This document shows positions 34,298 through 42,010 of a DNA stretch of 64,000 nt, one piece after another (position 1 is the first letter of the stretch; each line of letters opens with the position of its first letter). The DNA is from Pseudobacillus lumedeiriae (GTDB lineage Bacteria; Bacillota; Bacilli; Bacillales; Domibacillaceae): the NCBI RefSeq assembly GCF_044891285.1, contig NZ_JAUIYO010000003.1:186001-250000 (forward strand). Reading direction: 5' to 3'. The position numbers were made by a program, and so were the translations under genes. The notes under the pieces are model-generated. The model was not told the DNA's origin. It saw only the letters and a list, made by a program, of their open reading frames with translations, and searched no databases.

Positions 34298-34399
34298 TTA
34301 GTAGCCCCAGCCAATATAAGCTGCTCCAACAATAATTAGGAGAATGAACAAGACAACGATCAACGCGAATCCACTTCCGTAGCCGCCACCACCGCTCAT
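34298..34399 (-). CDS. YjcZ-family sporulation-type small protein
   Basis: A 33-residue protein: MSGGGGYGSGFALIVVLFIL then a hydrophobic helix ending in AAYIGWGY. The Gly/Tyr-rich head and single helix are typical of the YjcZ family, very common tiny spore or coat-associated proteins of Bacillaceae. ATG follows GGGGAGGTG by six bases and a strong terminator follows. Function unknown. Confidence 0.85.
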   Translation of the reverse strand: MSGGGGYGSGFALIVVLFILLIIVGAAYIGWGY

Positions 34400-34669
34400 A
34401 CTTAACACCTCCCCTTTCTCTCGCTTACAATTACAGATTATTCAAAAGGGAGAAGTTTGCGCGGGCGAACGCCCAGAGTTGATTCTTTAGGAAAACCTAG
34501 GTGCCCGGCTCAGGAAGATTGATTACAAAATACGTCGCTAAAGTCAGGCGTTGCGCTTTTGTTCTTATCAACGCTTATTCAAGAACATTTTTTTACTCTT
34601 TACATCAAATAGTGTAGTAAAGTCAGCCTCATAGACATCAATATTGATTTACTATTTTGAAACCGCCTG
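34400..34669. other. Intergenic DNA left of the CntK-like island
   Basis: No gene seen. A piece near 34545-34580 (GGCGTTGCGCTTTTGTTCTTATC) resembles the edge of a family A repeat. From about 34600 the sequence becomes AT-rich, unlike the flanking backbone. Confidence 0.4.
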
Positions 34670-34712
34670 TTGACACCCTGTCATAAAGCGATTACAATGA
34701 AAATGATTATTA
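34670..34712 (+). promoter_or_regulatory. Strong promoter overlapped by a Fur-like box
   Basis: Perfect TTGACA, 17-base spacer, TACAAT. TGAAAAT-G-ATTATTA (34698-34712) follows, differing from the 7-1-7 Fur box (TGATAAT-N-ATTATCA) at two positions and overlapping the expected start point. Metal-dependent repression is inferred. Confidence 0.55.
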
Positions 34713-34754
34713 GTCATTAGGACTTCTAAGCCAGGAAATAAGAAAGAATGTTAA

Positions 34755-34826
34755 TATGGCATCGAGTAAAGATCGTCGTATGATGAAACAAGCCATTTCT
34801 CTTTTGTTATCTGTTGATTTAACTTA
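34755..34826 (+). CDS. Possible 23-residue peptide in the Fur-box transcript
   Basis: ATG...TAA frame reading MASSKDRRMMKQAISLLLSV then DLT; basic head and hydrophobic middle. The ribosome site is weak (AGAAAG). It is the only frame of note between the promoter and the terminator at 34873. The transcript could instead be a small RNA. Confidence 0.3.
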
Positions 34827-34872
34827 ATATCTAGCAAAACTGAGCAGTTTGCCCATAGTTTTTTAGTTAATA

Positions 34873-34927
34873 GGGGGCTATATCGTGAAATCATTTCTGA
34901 GTGATTCCATTGATATAGCCCCCTTTT
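34873..34927 (+). terminator. Terminator closing the Fur-box transcript
   Basis: Perfect 12-bp stem GGGGGCTATATC/GATATAGCCCCC followed by TTTT. With the promoter at 34670 it defines a predicted RNA of about 220 bases, or an attenuator ahead of the racemase gene. Confidence 0.7.
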
Positions 34928-34974
34928 CTATTGTGATTTTACTTAACTAAAGGAAATTGAAGGGAGACAAAAAG

Positions 34975-35280
34975 ATGATTACATTTAAATGGTCAGACGC
35001 TTGCTTTTAATTGCGTATGAAAAGTCCTTTTTGATAGAGAAAAAGTTGTTTGTATTGTAAACTGCCTTTTAGTGGTCAAAGGGTGATAAATGAGATAGAG
35101 GCAGTTGACTGAGTTACTAAAGCTAATACAGTAAGAATTGAACAAAATGAAACATTTTCTCAAATCGAAAAGTCATTTGGTACAATTAAGAAAGTTATCC
35201 TGATCGTTTACAGGAGCGTTTAAAGCAGATGTATCTATTGCTCAAATAAATAAGGTTACATACAGGGATTTAATAAGGAA
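34975..35280 (+). pseudogene. Decayed reading frame upstream of the racemase
   Basis: A good ribosome site (GAAGGGAG) and ATG start a frame MITFKWSDACF that stops after 11 codons. Coding-like pieces follow in shifting frames: FDREKVVCIVNCLLVVKG, then EQNETFSQIEKSFGTI, then SYPDRLQERLKQMYLLLK. Several stops and frame changes separate them, so this looks like one or two genes in decay with internal deletions. The original product is not recognised. Confidence 0.45.
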
Positions 35281-35292
35281 GGGGATTATGTA

Positions 35293-36090
35293 ATGAGACT
35301 TAACTTTGTAAAGATTAGTCCTTCAAAAAATATGACAGTTTTAATAACCAACTATGTTGCTCCTAATCACTATGCACAAATCGCCAATACGATTATGGGC
35401 TATGAATATGTTAATGCAGAACAGGCAGGCTTTATAGTTGCGCCGAAAAGTAAAAATTCTTTACTTAGATTGGAAATGTCAGGAGGAGAATTTTGTGGAA
35501 ATGCACTTTTAGGGGCTGCTGCATACTGTTACTACAAAGGGATCACAGAAAACAATAGATTTTTGTTAGAATCTTCTGGAGCAGAATCACCACTTGCCTG
35601 TGTGGTTGAAGCTAAATCTTCTAATCATTTTGAAGCGAAAGCTGAAATGCCATATCCTATTTCCATTAAAGATATTGTTATTAATCTTAATGGAAGAAGC
35701 ATTTCAGGAAGTTGCGTGCAGCTAAATGGGATCACTCATTTCTTAACAGACTATTGGCCATGCAAGGATGATTTTAACCTTATTATCGAGACGATTTCTG
35801 AAAAAATTGAAAACAAAGCAATTGGAATCATTCCCTATAGAAAGTTAACAGAAAAGGAATATGAAATATGGCCATATGTTTACGTGAAAGAAACGGGATC
35901 TAGATTCTTCGAGCAAGCTTGTGGATCCGGAAGTCTAGCTTTAGGTATTTACTTGTCAAAGAAAAGTAAAGAGAACGAATTTAACATACATCAGCCAGGC
36001 GGGATAATTAATGTCGAAACAGGTGTTAAAAATTATATTTCAACAGATGTTCGTTTTACTTGTGAAGGTTTTGTCGATATTGACTTATAG
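35293..36090 (+). CDS. CntK-like amino-acid (histidine) racemase, DapF fold
   Basis: A 265-residue PLP-independent racemase. Two cysteine motifs of the DapF fold are intact: SGGEFCGN (Cys68) and EQACGSGS (Cys210). Beyond the fold, segments NMTVLI, GFIVAP, EMSGGEFCGN and NIHQPGGIINVET align with CntK, the histidine racemase of staphylopine metallophore synthesis, better than with true DapF. Product would be D-histidine. Partner genes cntL, cntM or a metal-opine transporter are not in this window. ATG follows AAGGGG by eight bases. AT-rich, flanked by a decayed gene and a Tn3 relic, so probably acquired. Some other racemase substrate remains possible. Confidence 0.75.
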   Translation: MRLNFVKISPSKNMTVLITNYVAPNHYAQIANTIMGYEYVNAEQAGFIVAPKSKNSLLRLEMSGGEFCGNALLGAAAYCYYKGITENNRFLLESSGAESPLACVVEAKSSNHFEAKAEMPYPISIKDIVINLNGRSISGSCVQLNGITHFLTDYWPCKDDFNLIIETISEKIENKAIGIIPYRKLTEKEYEIWPYVYVKETGSRFFEQACGSGSLALGIYLSKKSKENEFNIHQPGGIINVETGVKNYISTDVRFTCEGFVDIDL

Positions 36091-36255
36091 TTGTTTAACT
36101 GGCAGTAAAGGATTCACTATGAAACTAAGATAATATTAGTGTTTTCGTATAAGTAAAAGAGACATTTAAATAGCTAATTTGCACTGTCCCTTTTTAAGAA
36201 AAACAAACTTAGGAACAAAACACAGATATTACAAGATAAGGAGTTTTTCAGAATC

Positions 36256-36302
36256 AAAAACCCCAATTTTTCTCCTTAACGCAGAGAAAAATTGGGGTTT
36301 TT
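36256..36302 (+). terminator. Terminator after the CntK-like gene
   Basis: Perfect stem AAAAACCCCAATTTTTCTC with its complement around a 9-base loop, ending in five T. Confidence 0.85.
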
Positions 36303-36369
36303 ATATCTTAAGTGGGTGTAGTGAATAGATAGACTCTCAAATCTCCGGTTTAAATCAATATTCACCTAT

Positions 36370-36540
36370 TCTCATCTCAATGGGGATATACGAGGTAGTA
36401 ATTCCTCTTTATATTTTCCTGTCGTTTTCAAATGTTCAATTGCTTGTTATAGATGCACGGTGTTCCAGATACTAATAACATGGATAATAAGATTTAAGGC
36501 GCTGACACGCTGCCATTGCTCTTTTTCTAAACTCTACATG
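36370..36540 (-). pseudogene. tnpA: Tn3-family transposase relic (C-terminal part of TnpA)
   Basis: Minus-strand translation reads SLEKEQWQRVSALNLIIHVI, SIWNTVHL, stop, QAIEHLKTTGKYKEELLPRI, SPL, stop. This is the conserved C-terminal region of Tn3-family TnpA (NLxxxxIxxWNTVxLxxAIxxLK..G...ELLxxxSPL). Two in-frame stops and no upstream part: a dead fragment. It marks the right side of the accessory island. Confidence 0.75.
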
Positions 36541-36643
36541 TTTCTTAAGAAAACAGCTGGTACCTCATGCATTCATAGCTTCTCCTTTTGTTTTCGGATC
36601 AAAGCCATTCATCTCTGCTTTTAATTGTAATAACTCCTCATAA

Positions 36644-37954
36644 TCAAAAATGAACGTACTTGCGCGGATCAACAGCATTTTCTTTAGATTGTGTCCACGG
36701 GCCTTCATGCATTTCAAAGTGCAAATGCTGTCCGTAAGAACGCCCTGTATTTCCCATATAACCGATCGTCTGGCCTTTTGACACACTTCCGCCTTGAACA
36801 ACCCGCTCAGACATATGGGCGTATACTGTTGTAAATACTTTCCCATTAATAGAATGAGAAACGAAAATACAGTTTCCATAAGTAGAAGAGTAATAAGAAC
36901 GAATCACTTCTCCGTCGGCAGCCGCTACAATAGGCACACTGACACTGTTGGCAATGTCAATGCCTTTATGGTTGCCTAGACTTCTTAAACCAAATTCAGA
37001 AGAGATATTTCCTTGTGCCGGACGCATAAATGCTCCTGCTGAAACAGCTGGTGTATCAGCCGAACGATCGGCCGATCTTGTTTCTTCTTTAGAAGGTGCT
37101 GATTTTGCAGGGGCATTTGTTTTCGCCTGACTTTCCCTTTCACGGGCAGCACGTTCCTTCTCTTCCTTTGTGAGACGCGCTTTTTCAGCAGAAATAGCTG
37201 CTTTGATTGCTGATTCTTGAGATGCCAGCAGCTTTTCTTCTTCCTTCAAGCTTAACTTTTGGCTATGTACATGGTCTTCTTCACTTGCCAGCTGTTTCAT
37301 TACCTTATCTTTTTCTGCTCTTTTCTGATCAAGACTCACCTTTAATGTTTCTAAATCAGCCAGCATACTTTCGAGGCTTTCGAGCTTCTCTTTTACCTGC
37401 TTTTCACTTTTTTCGAGCTGAGCTTTGTCCCGCTCCTGCTCTTCTAATATTTCTTTATCGGCATTTACAAGCGTCGTGACGGCGCTTGCACGGTTAATGA
37501 AATCGGTAAAGCTTTCCGAACCAAGCAGCACGTCAATGTAGCTGGCTGAACCTCCGCTTTTCTGGAGCGAACGAGCACGCTCTTGAAGGACGAGGGTACG
37601 TTCAGCGATTCGGACCTTCAATTCCTCTATTTCTTTTTGGAGCTTCGTAATTTCTTTTTTCATTTCAGCAACAGCTTCTTGTTTTTCCCGAATTTGCTTG
37701 GCTGCCTTTGAAATCGATTGATCCAGTGTTTTGATTTCTTTAGACAGCTTTTCCTGCCCATTTTGGAGTTCAATAATCTTTTTATTTTTCTCATTCATAT
37801 GTTGTTCAATATTCGATTGTTTGTTGTCAATTTCGTGCTGACGGCTTTCAAGATCCGATAGTGTTGAAGCAAATACCCTATCTTCCAGCCCAAATGTACT
37901 TCCCAAACTAAGTGATGCGACTAAAGCAGCCGTCAGTCCTATTCCTTTCTTCAA
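36644..37954 (-). CDS. Secreted coiled-coil peptidoglycan hydrolase with M23 domain (EnvC/PcsB/CwlO-like organisation)
   Basis: A 436-residue secreted protein. Signal peptide about 1-29; long coiled coil about 30-255 with heptads (QREHEID..KQSNIEQ style); Lys/Glu/Ala linker about 255-310; M23 lysostaphin-type peptidase about 320-430 with zinc ligands in NHKGIDIA and HLHFEMH. TTG start follows GAGGGG. It is directly downstream of ftsE-ftsX. FtsEX activates coiled-coil hydrolases (CwlO, PcsB, EnvC), so this is the likely FtsX-controlled wall hydrolase or its activator. Active-site residues look intact, unlike EnvC. Confidence 0.86.
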   Translation of the reverse strand: MKKGIGLTAALVASLSLGSTFGLEDRVFASTLSDLESRQHEIDNKQSNIEQHMNEKNKKIIELQNGQEKLSKEIKTLDQSISKAAKQIREKQEAVAEMKKEITKLQKEIEELKVRIAERTLVLQERARSLQKSGGSASYIDVLLGSESFTDFINRASAVTTLVNADKEILEEQERDKAQLEKSEKQVKEKLESLESMLADLETLKVSLDQKRAEKDKVMKQLASEEDHVHSQKLSLKEEEKLLASQESAIKAAISAEKARLTKEEKERAARERESQAKTNAPAKSAPSKEETRSADRSADTPAVSAGAFMRPAQGNISSEFGLRSLGNHKGIDIANSVSVPIVAAADGEVIRSYYSSTYGNCIFVSHSINGKVFTTVYAHMSERVVQGGSVSKGQTIGYMGNTGRSYGQHLHFEMHEGPWTQSKENAVDPRKYVHF

Positions 37955-38007
37955 TCCAAAATCCCCTCTCTGTTCCCTTGAAAACTTCTAGTTTAGCTTT
38001 TTGTCTA

Positions 38008-38892
38008 TTACACTTTTAAAAATCGGCGAACGGCCATCAAGCTTCCCCACATACCAATAAACGCTCCAATAAGTAAAAGGACACCGCTAATTTGCCATAC
38101 AAATGGGAAATAGGCGAGCGGCTGAATGAAGTGGCCTTGCATATGAGCTGTTAGTTCTTCCACAACGTATGTATAACCGATCACTACTACAGCGACAGGC
38201 AGTACTGAACCGATCAATCCGAGCCATAATCCTTCTAACAAAAACGGCCAGCGGATAAATCCATTAGCGGCTCCAACTAACCTCATAATCTCAATTTCCT
38301 TCCGGCGTGCAAAAATGGTCATTTTAATCGTATTGGAAATAAGGAACATCGCCGTAAATAACAACCCTAAACTAAGTACCAGTCCGACGTTCCGGCTTGT
38401 TTTTAAAAAACTAAACAGTCTTTCTACTTTTTTCTCGCCATAAATAACGCCTTCTGTATAATCAAACGTCTTCATTTTCTTCGCTGCGGCGAGTGTATCC
38501 CCAGGCCGCTTCGTTTTTACAACGAACACATCGTTTAATGGATTGTTTTGCTCAAATAAGGCAAAATCGTCACCGAGGTCTTTAATTAAATTTTTTAATT
38601 CCTTTTCTTTTGGCGAATAGGTGACGCTTGCTACTTCAGGCAGGCTTGTCAGCTGTTCTTTCAGCGCCTGCTTCTCTGCTTCCGCAGCGTCCAATTTAAT
38701 TAACACACGTACTTCCACATCATTTTCGATATCGGCCGCAGCCTTATTTAAATTTAGTAAAACGATAAGAAAGACTCCCACTAACAAAAGCGTAACAGTG
38801 ACAGCCGACACAGCGGCAAACGTCATCCAGCCATTGCGGCTTAAGTTTTTAAAGCTTTCCCGAAGATGGCGGCGAAATGTTCTAGGCTTCAT
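38008..38892 (-). CDS. ftsX: Cell-division ABC transporter permease FtsX
   Basis: Four-span permease of 294 residues with a large extracellular loop (about 45-165) that contacts the wall hydrolase, and the FtsX/MacB domain near the C-terminus (TIKMTIFARRKEIEIMRLVGA). The start is ATG 38892 (MKPRTFRRHLRESF), overlapping ftsE by eleven bases; the longer upstream frame is unsupported. With FtsE it transmits ATP energy to extracellular hydrolases for elongation and, in Bacillus, sporulation entry. Confidence 0.95.
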   Translation of the reverse strand: MKPRTFRRHLRESFKNLSRNGWMTFAAVSAVTVTLLLVGVFLIVLLNLNKAAADIENDVEVRVLIKLDAAEAEKQALKEQLTSLPEVASVTYSPKEKELKNLIKDLGDDFALFEQNNPLNDVFVVKTKRPGDTLAAAKKMKTFDYTEGVIYGEKKVERLFSFLKTSRNVGLVLSLGLLFTAMFLISNTIKMTIFARRKEIEIMRLVGAANGFIRWPFLLEGLWLGLIGSVLPVAVVVIGYTYVVEELTAHMQGHFIQPLAYFPFVWQISGVLLLIGAFIGMWGSLMAVRRFLKV

Positions 38893-39568
38893 ATCCGTAA
38901 TCCCCCCGCTGTTCATCCCGGGCAATCCGGCCGCTTTCAATGGCGATCACCCGGCGGCGAATCGTGTTGACAATATCTTTATTGTGTGTAGCCATCACCA
39001 GCGTGGTGCCTTGATGATTGATTTTTTCAAAAATGCTCATAATATCCCATGCCGTATCTGGATCAAGGTTTCCCGTCGGCTCATCCGCAATGACCACTTT
39101 CGGTTGATTGACGATTGAACGGGCAATAGATACACGCTGCTGCTCTCCGCCCGATAGTTCTGATGGAAGCATTCTTGCTTTATTCTTTAATCCGACGAGA
39201 TTCAGCACATCCATCACCCGTTTTCTAATAACAGACGGGCTTTCTTCAATCACTTCCATCGCAAATGCGACATTTTCATAGACGGTCAGAGTCGGCAGTA
39301 ATTTAAAGTCCTGAAATATAACTCCTACTTGCCGGCGAAGCAGCGGAACTTGTTTGTCTTTTAACGTGGACAAATTTACGCCATTCACAATGATTTGGCC
39401 GCTTGACGATTTTTCTTCCCTATACATCATCTTGATAAAAGTCGATTTGCCAGCACCACTCGGTCCTACTACATAAACAAATTCACCTTGTTTAATGGAA
39501 ACATCAACATTTCGCAGCGCTGTGACTCCGTTTGGGTATGTTTTTGTCACACCCTTCATTTCTATCAT
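38882..39568 (-). CDS. ftsE: Cell-division ATP-binding protein FtsE
   Basis: ABC ATPase of 228 residues: Walker A GPSGAGKSTFIK, Q-loop, LSGGEQQRVSIARSI signature, Walker B VVIADEPTGNLD, H-loop ATHN. ATG 39568 follows AGGTGG. Pairs with FtsX and acts at the membrane on the cytosolic side. Confidence 0.97.
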   Translation of the reverse strand: MIEMKGVTKTYPNGVTALRNVDVSIKQGEFVYVVGPSGAGKSTFIKMMYREEKSSSGQIIVNGVNLSTLKDKQVPLLRRQVGVIFQDFKLLPTLTVYENVAFAMEVIEESPSVIRKRVMDVLNLVGLKNKARMLPSELSGGEQQRVSIARSIVNQPKVVIADEPTGNLDPDTAWDIMSIFEKINHQGTTLVMATHNKDIVNTIRRRVIAIESGRIARDEQRGDYGYEA

Positions 39569-39842
39569 AAAAACCACCTATCATCATTTGTCAGTTATAC
39601 AGGAAAAAAGCTGAAAAAACTCAGTTTTCCTCCTCAAATTCAGATTTATTATATCACTGATTAAACTTGCGTTAAGCCGCAATTTTATTACATTTTCTTT
39701 TCGCACCGTAACATATCCAAGTGTTTTGAATGCGCTTTAAATAAAATAATCGATTTTTCCGCATAAGGACGCTTATATATACAATGAAAAAATTGAAATA
39801 TTTTGTAACAACTCAAATGAAAATATTAGACCGTAATAAAGC

Positions 39843-39876
39843 AAAAATAAAGAATGCAGCTCATTCACTGCATTCC
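39843..39876 (-). terminator. cccB terminator
   Basis: AATGCAG/CTGCATT stem with a T-rich tail on the minus strand, about ten bases after the cccB stop. Confidence 0.7.
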
Positions 39877-39887
39877 TTGTTTTTACT

Positions 39888-40229
39888 TTATTTTTTTGTT
39901 GCAAGCCATTCAGAGACTGCTTCAGCATCTGCACCTTGAACAACATTCGGAGGCATTTGGCCTTTACCATTTTTAATAATATTTAAAATTTCGTCTTTGC
40001 TGAGGTTAGCTCCTACTTTCTGTAAAGAAGGGCCCACTTGACCTTCAAGGTTTTGACCGTGACAGCTCATACAGCTTTGCTTGTACACTTCTTCACCTCG
40101 TGCACTCGTTGTTTCCGTCGTTGGCTCTTCATTTGCTGTTTCATTTGTTGCTTTATTGCCGCCGCCGCATGCTGCAAGTGCAATCGATGAACCAACTAAC
40201 AAAGCCATAAATGATTTTTTGAACTTCAT
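39888..40229 (-). CDS. cccB: Cytochrome c551, lipoprotein type
   Basis: A 113-residue membrane-anchored cytochrome: lipoprotein signal with lipobox LAAC, a Gly/Thr/Glu-rich linker, heme-binding CMSCH and axial Met in GQMPP. The start is ATG 40229, seven bases after AGGAGGAG; the longer upstream frame has no support. Carries electrons on the outer face of the membrane to cytochrome oxidase. Position between ftsE and prfB matches B. subtilis. Confidence 0.94.
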   Translation of the reverse strand: MKFKKSFMALLVGSSIALAACGGGNKATNETANEEPTTETTSARGEEVYKQSCMSCHGQNLEGQVGPSLQKVGANLSKDEILNIIKNGKGQMPPNVVQGADAEAVSEWLATKK

Positions 40230-40529
40230 GTTCTCTCCTCCTAGAAAAAATATGCAATGCACGTTAATTATACCAAAGCCTTCACTTTTTAAAACCTTGT
40301 CGAACGGTTGGGAAATACGTAAAATAACGGCTAACACAGCTAGGTCAATCATTCTCACCAATTGTATACACTTTTTGAACTTTCACTAGCCCGTTATTTA
40401 TGAAGTGAAGACTCCCCTGGTACGATGTATTGTGGCATTACAATTATTTTGCTGCATAACGACCAGTTTTATGTAATAAACTATTCCTTGTTATTTTAAA
40501 CGTTTTTTATGACTTTAAACATGATCTCA

Positions 40530-40582
40530 CAAAAAAACTGTCCCGAAAGTCAGTGAGTTACTGATTTTCGGAACAGTTTTTC
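40530..40582 (-). terminator. prfB terminator
   Basis: AAACTGT.CCGAAA and TTTCGG.ACAGTTT form a stem around a 16-base loop, with T/A runs on both flanks. Confidence 0.75.
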
Positions 40583-40589
40583 ATCTCTT

Positions 40590-41688
40590 TTATAAACGCG
40601 AGCGCAAGTATGCGTTAATAAATGGGGTAATCTCTCCATCCATGACTGCCTGCACGTTTCCTGTTTCCTCACTTGTGCGGTGATCTTTGACCATGGAATA
40701 TGGATGGAACACGTATGAACGAATTTGGCTTCCCCAGCCAATTTCTTTTTGCTCGCCGCGAATTTCTGCAAGTTCAGCTTCTTGTTCTTCAATTTTCTTC
40801 TGATATAACTTTGCCTTCAACATTTTCATTGCTTGTTCGCGGTTTTTAATTTGTGAACGCTCTGACTGGCACGTCACGATCGTATTTGTCGGCACATGCG
40901 TAATCCGTACAGCCGAATCTGTCGTATTGATGTGCTGTCCGCCCGCACCGCTTGCCCGATACGTATCAACCTTAAGGTCTTCTGAGCGGATATCAATTTC
41001 AATGTCATCATTAAACTCTGGCATGACTTCGCAGGAAACGAAGGATGTGTGCCGACGGCCAGAAGAATCAAACGGAGAAATACGTACTAAACGATGTACA
41101 CCTTTTTCCGCCTTTAAATAACCGTAGGCATTATGTCCCTTAAATAAAAGAGTCACACTTTTTACGCCTGCTTCATCTCCAGGAAGATAGTTCATCGTTT
41201 CCACTTTGAACCCTTGCTTCTCCCCCCAGCGTGTATACATACGCAGCAGCATCGAACCAAAGTCTTGTGACTCTGTGCCGCCTGCTCCTGGATGAAGCTC
41301 TAAAATAGCATTGTTTTTATCGTAAGGATCACTCAAAAGCAGCTGCAGCTCAAAATCACTGATTCGATTACGGAATTCCTCCATCTCATTTTCCAGTTCG
41401 CCTTGCAGATCTGCATCCGCTTCCTCTTTCACCAACTCATGCGTCAGCTCCAGATTTTCTTGGATCTCCAGCAATTCCTTATATTCATTGACAATTTCCT
41501 TTAAGCCATTCGCCTCGTTAATCACTGTTTGTGCCGCCTGCTGATCATCCCAAAAGTTAGGATGCAGCATCTCATCCTCAAGTGCAGCAATCCGTTCCTC
41601 TTTGTTTTCTAAGTCAAAGAGACCCCCTGAAGTCCGCTAACTTCTTAGCTGTTTTGTCTAACTCATTTCGAATTTCAAATAATTCCAT
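40590..41688 (-). CDS. prfB: Peptide chain release factor 2, programmed +1 frameshift
   Basis: Reads UAA and UGA stop codons. The gene starts at ATG 41688 (MELFEIRNELDKTAKKLADF, then RGSL) and hits TGA at 41614-41616 after 24 codons. The site AGGGGG-TCT-CTT-TGA-C is the classic RF2 autoregulatory slippery site: at CTT the ribosome shifts +1 and continues at GAC from 41615. Total 365 residues. Domain 2 has the GGQ motif (SGAGGQHINTTDSAVR) and domain 2 codon-recognition SPFDS. Not a pseudogene. Lies upstream of cccB and downstream of secA as in Bacillus. Confidence 0.96.
41614..41628 (-). promoter_or_regulatory. prfB frameshift site
   Basis: Minus strand AGGGGG, three bases, CTTTGAC. The purine-rich part pairs with 16S rRNA and promotes the +1 shift when RF2 is scarce. 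Confidence 0.93.
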
Positions 41689-41787
41689 ATAAGCACCTCT
41701 TATTCAATGTTGTTGAGAAAAATGAAAATGATTCTTTATTTTACTATGTTACTTCTGTCTTTGTTCAAGGATTTTATGCATTGTTCA

Positions 41788-42008
41788 GCACAGAAAGGCC
41801 GCTTACGCTTTTCTTGACCAGCTGCAGCGCCTTGTCCCTCGGGTCAAATAACCTTCCACCAATGAAGCCAAAGAGCGGCTTCTTTGGTGAAAGAACATTT
41901 GCCTGTCGAGACAGTTCAGGCGCTTACGCTTTTCTCTTGGCCAGCTCCGCCTCCTTGGAGCTCGAGGTCATATGCTAGTCGCTCCAGAGCAGTCGGCTCC
42001 GCTTTTCT
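41788..42008 (+). repeat. Family A array after secA (one long, one short unit)
   Basis: The GCTTTTC core occurs at 41807, 41928 and 42001, spacing 121 then 73, so both unit lengths exist side by side. Contains GACCAGCTGCAGCGCC, TTGGCCAGCTCCGCC and GCTCGAGGTCATATGC. The right edge (GTAGAAAAGCGG on the minus strand) directly follows the secA TAA. Confidence 0.85.
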
Positions 42009-42010
42009 AC

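Noticed and set aside
36565..36879. 104-codon minus-strand frame overlapping the end of the M23 gene
   Set aside because: It overlaps the M23 domain in another frame; the M23 frame carries the zinc motifs and is clearly the real one.
41614..41688. prfB as a frameshifted pseudogene
   Set aside because: The TGA lies in the classic RF2 slippery context with an upstream AGGGGG; this is normal autoregulation.
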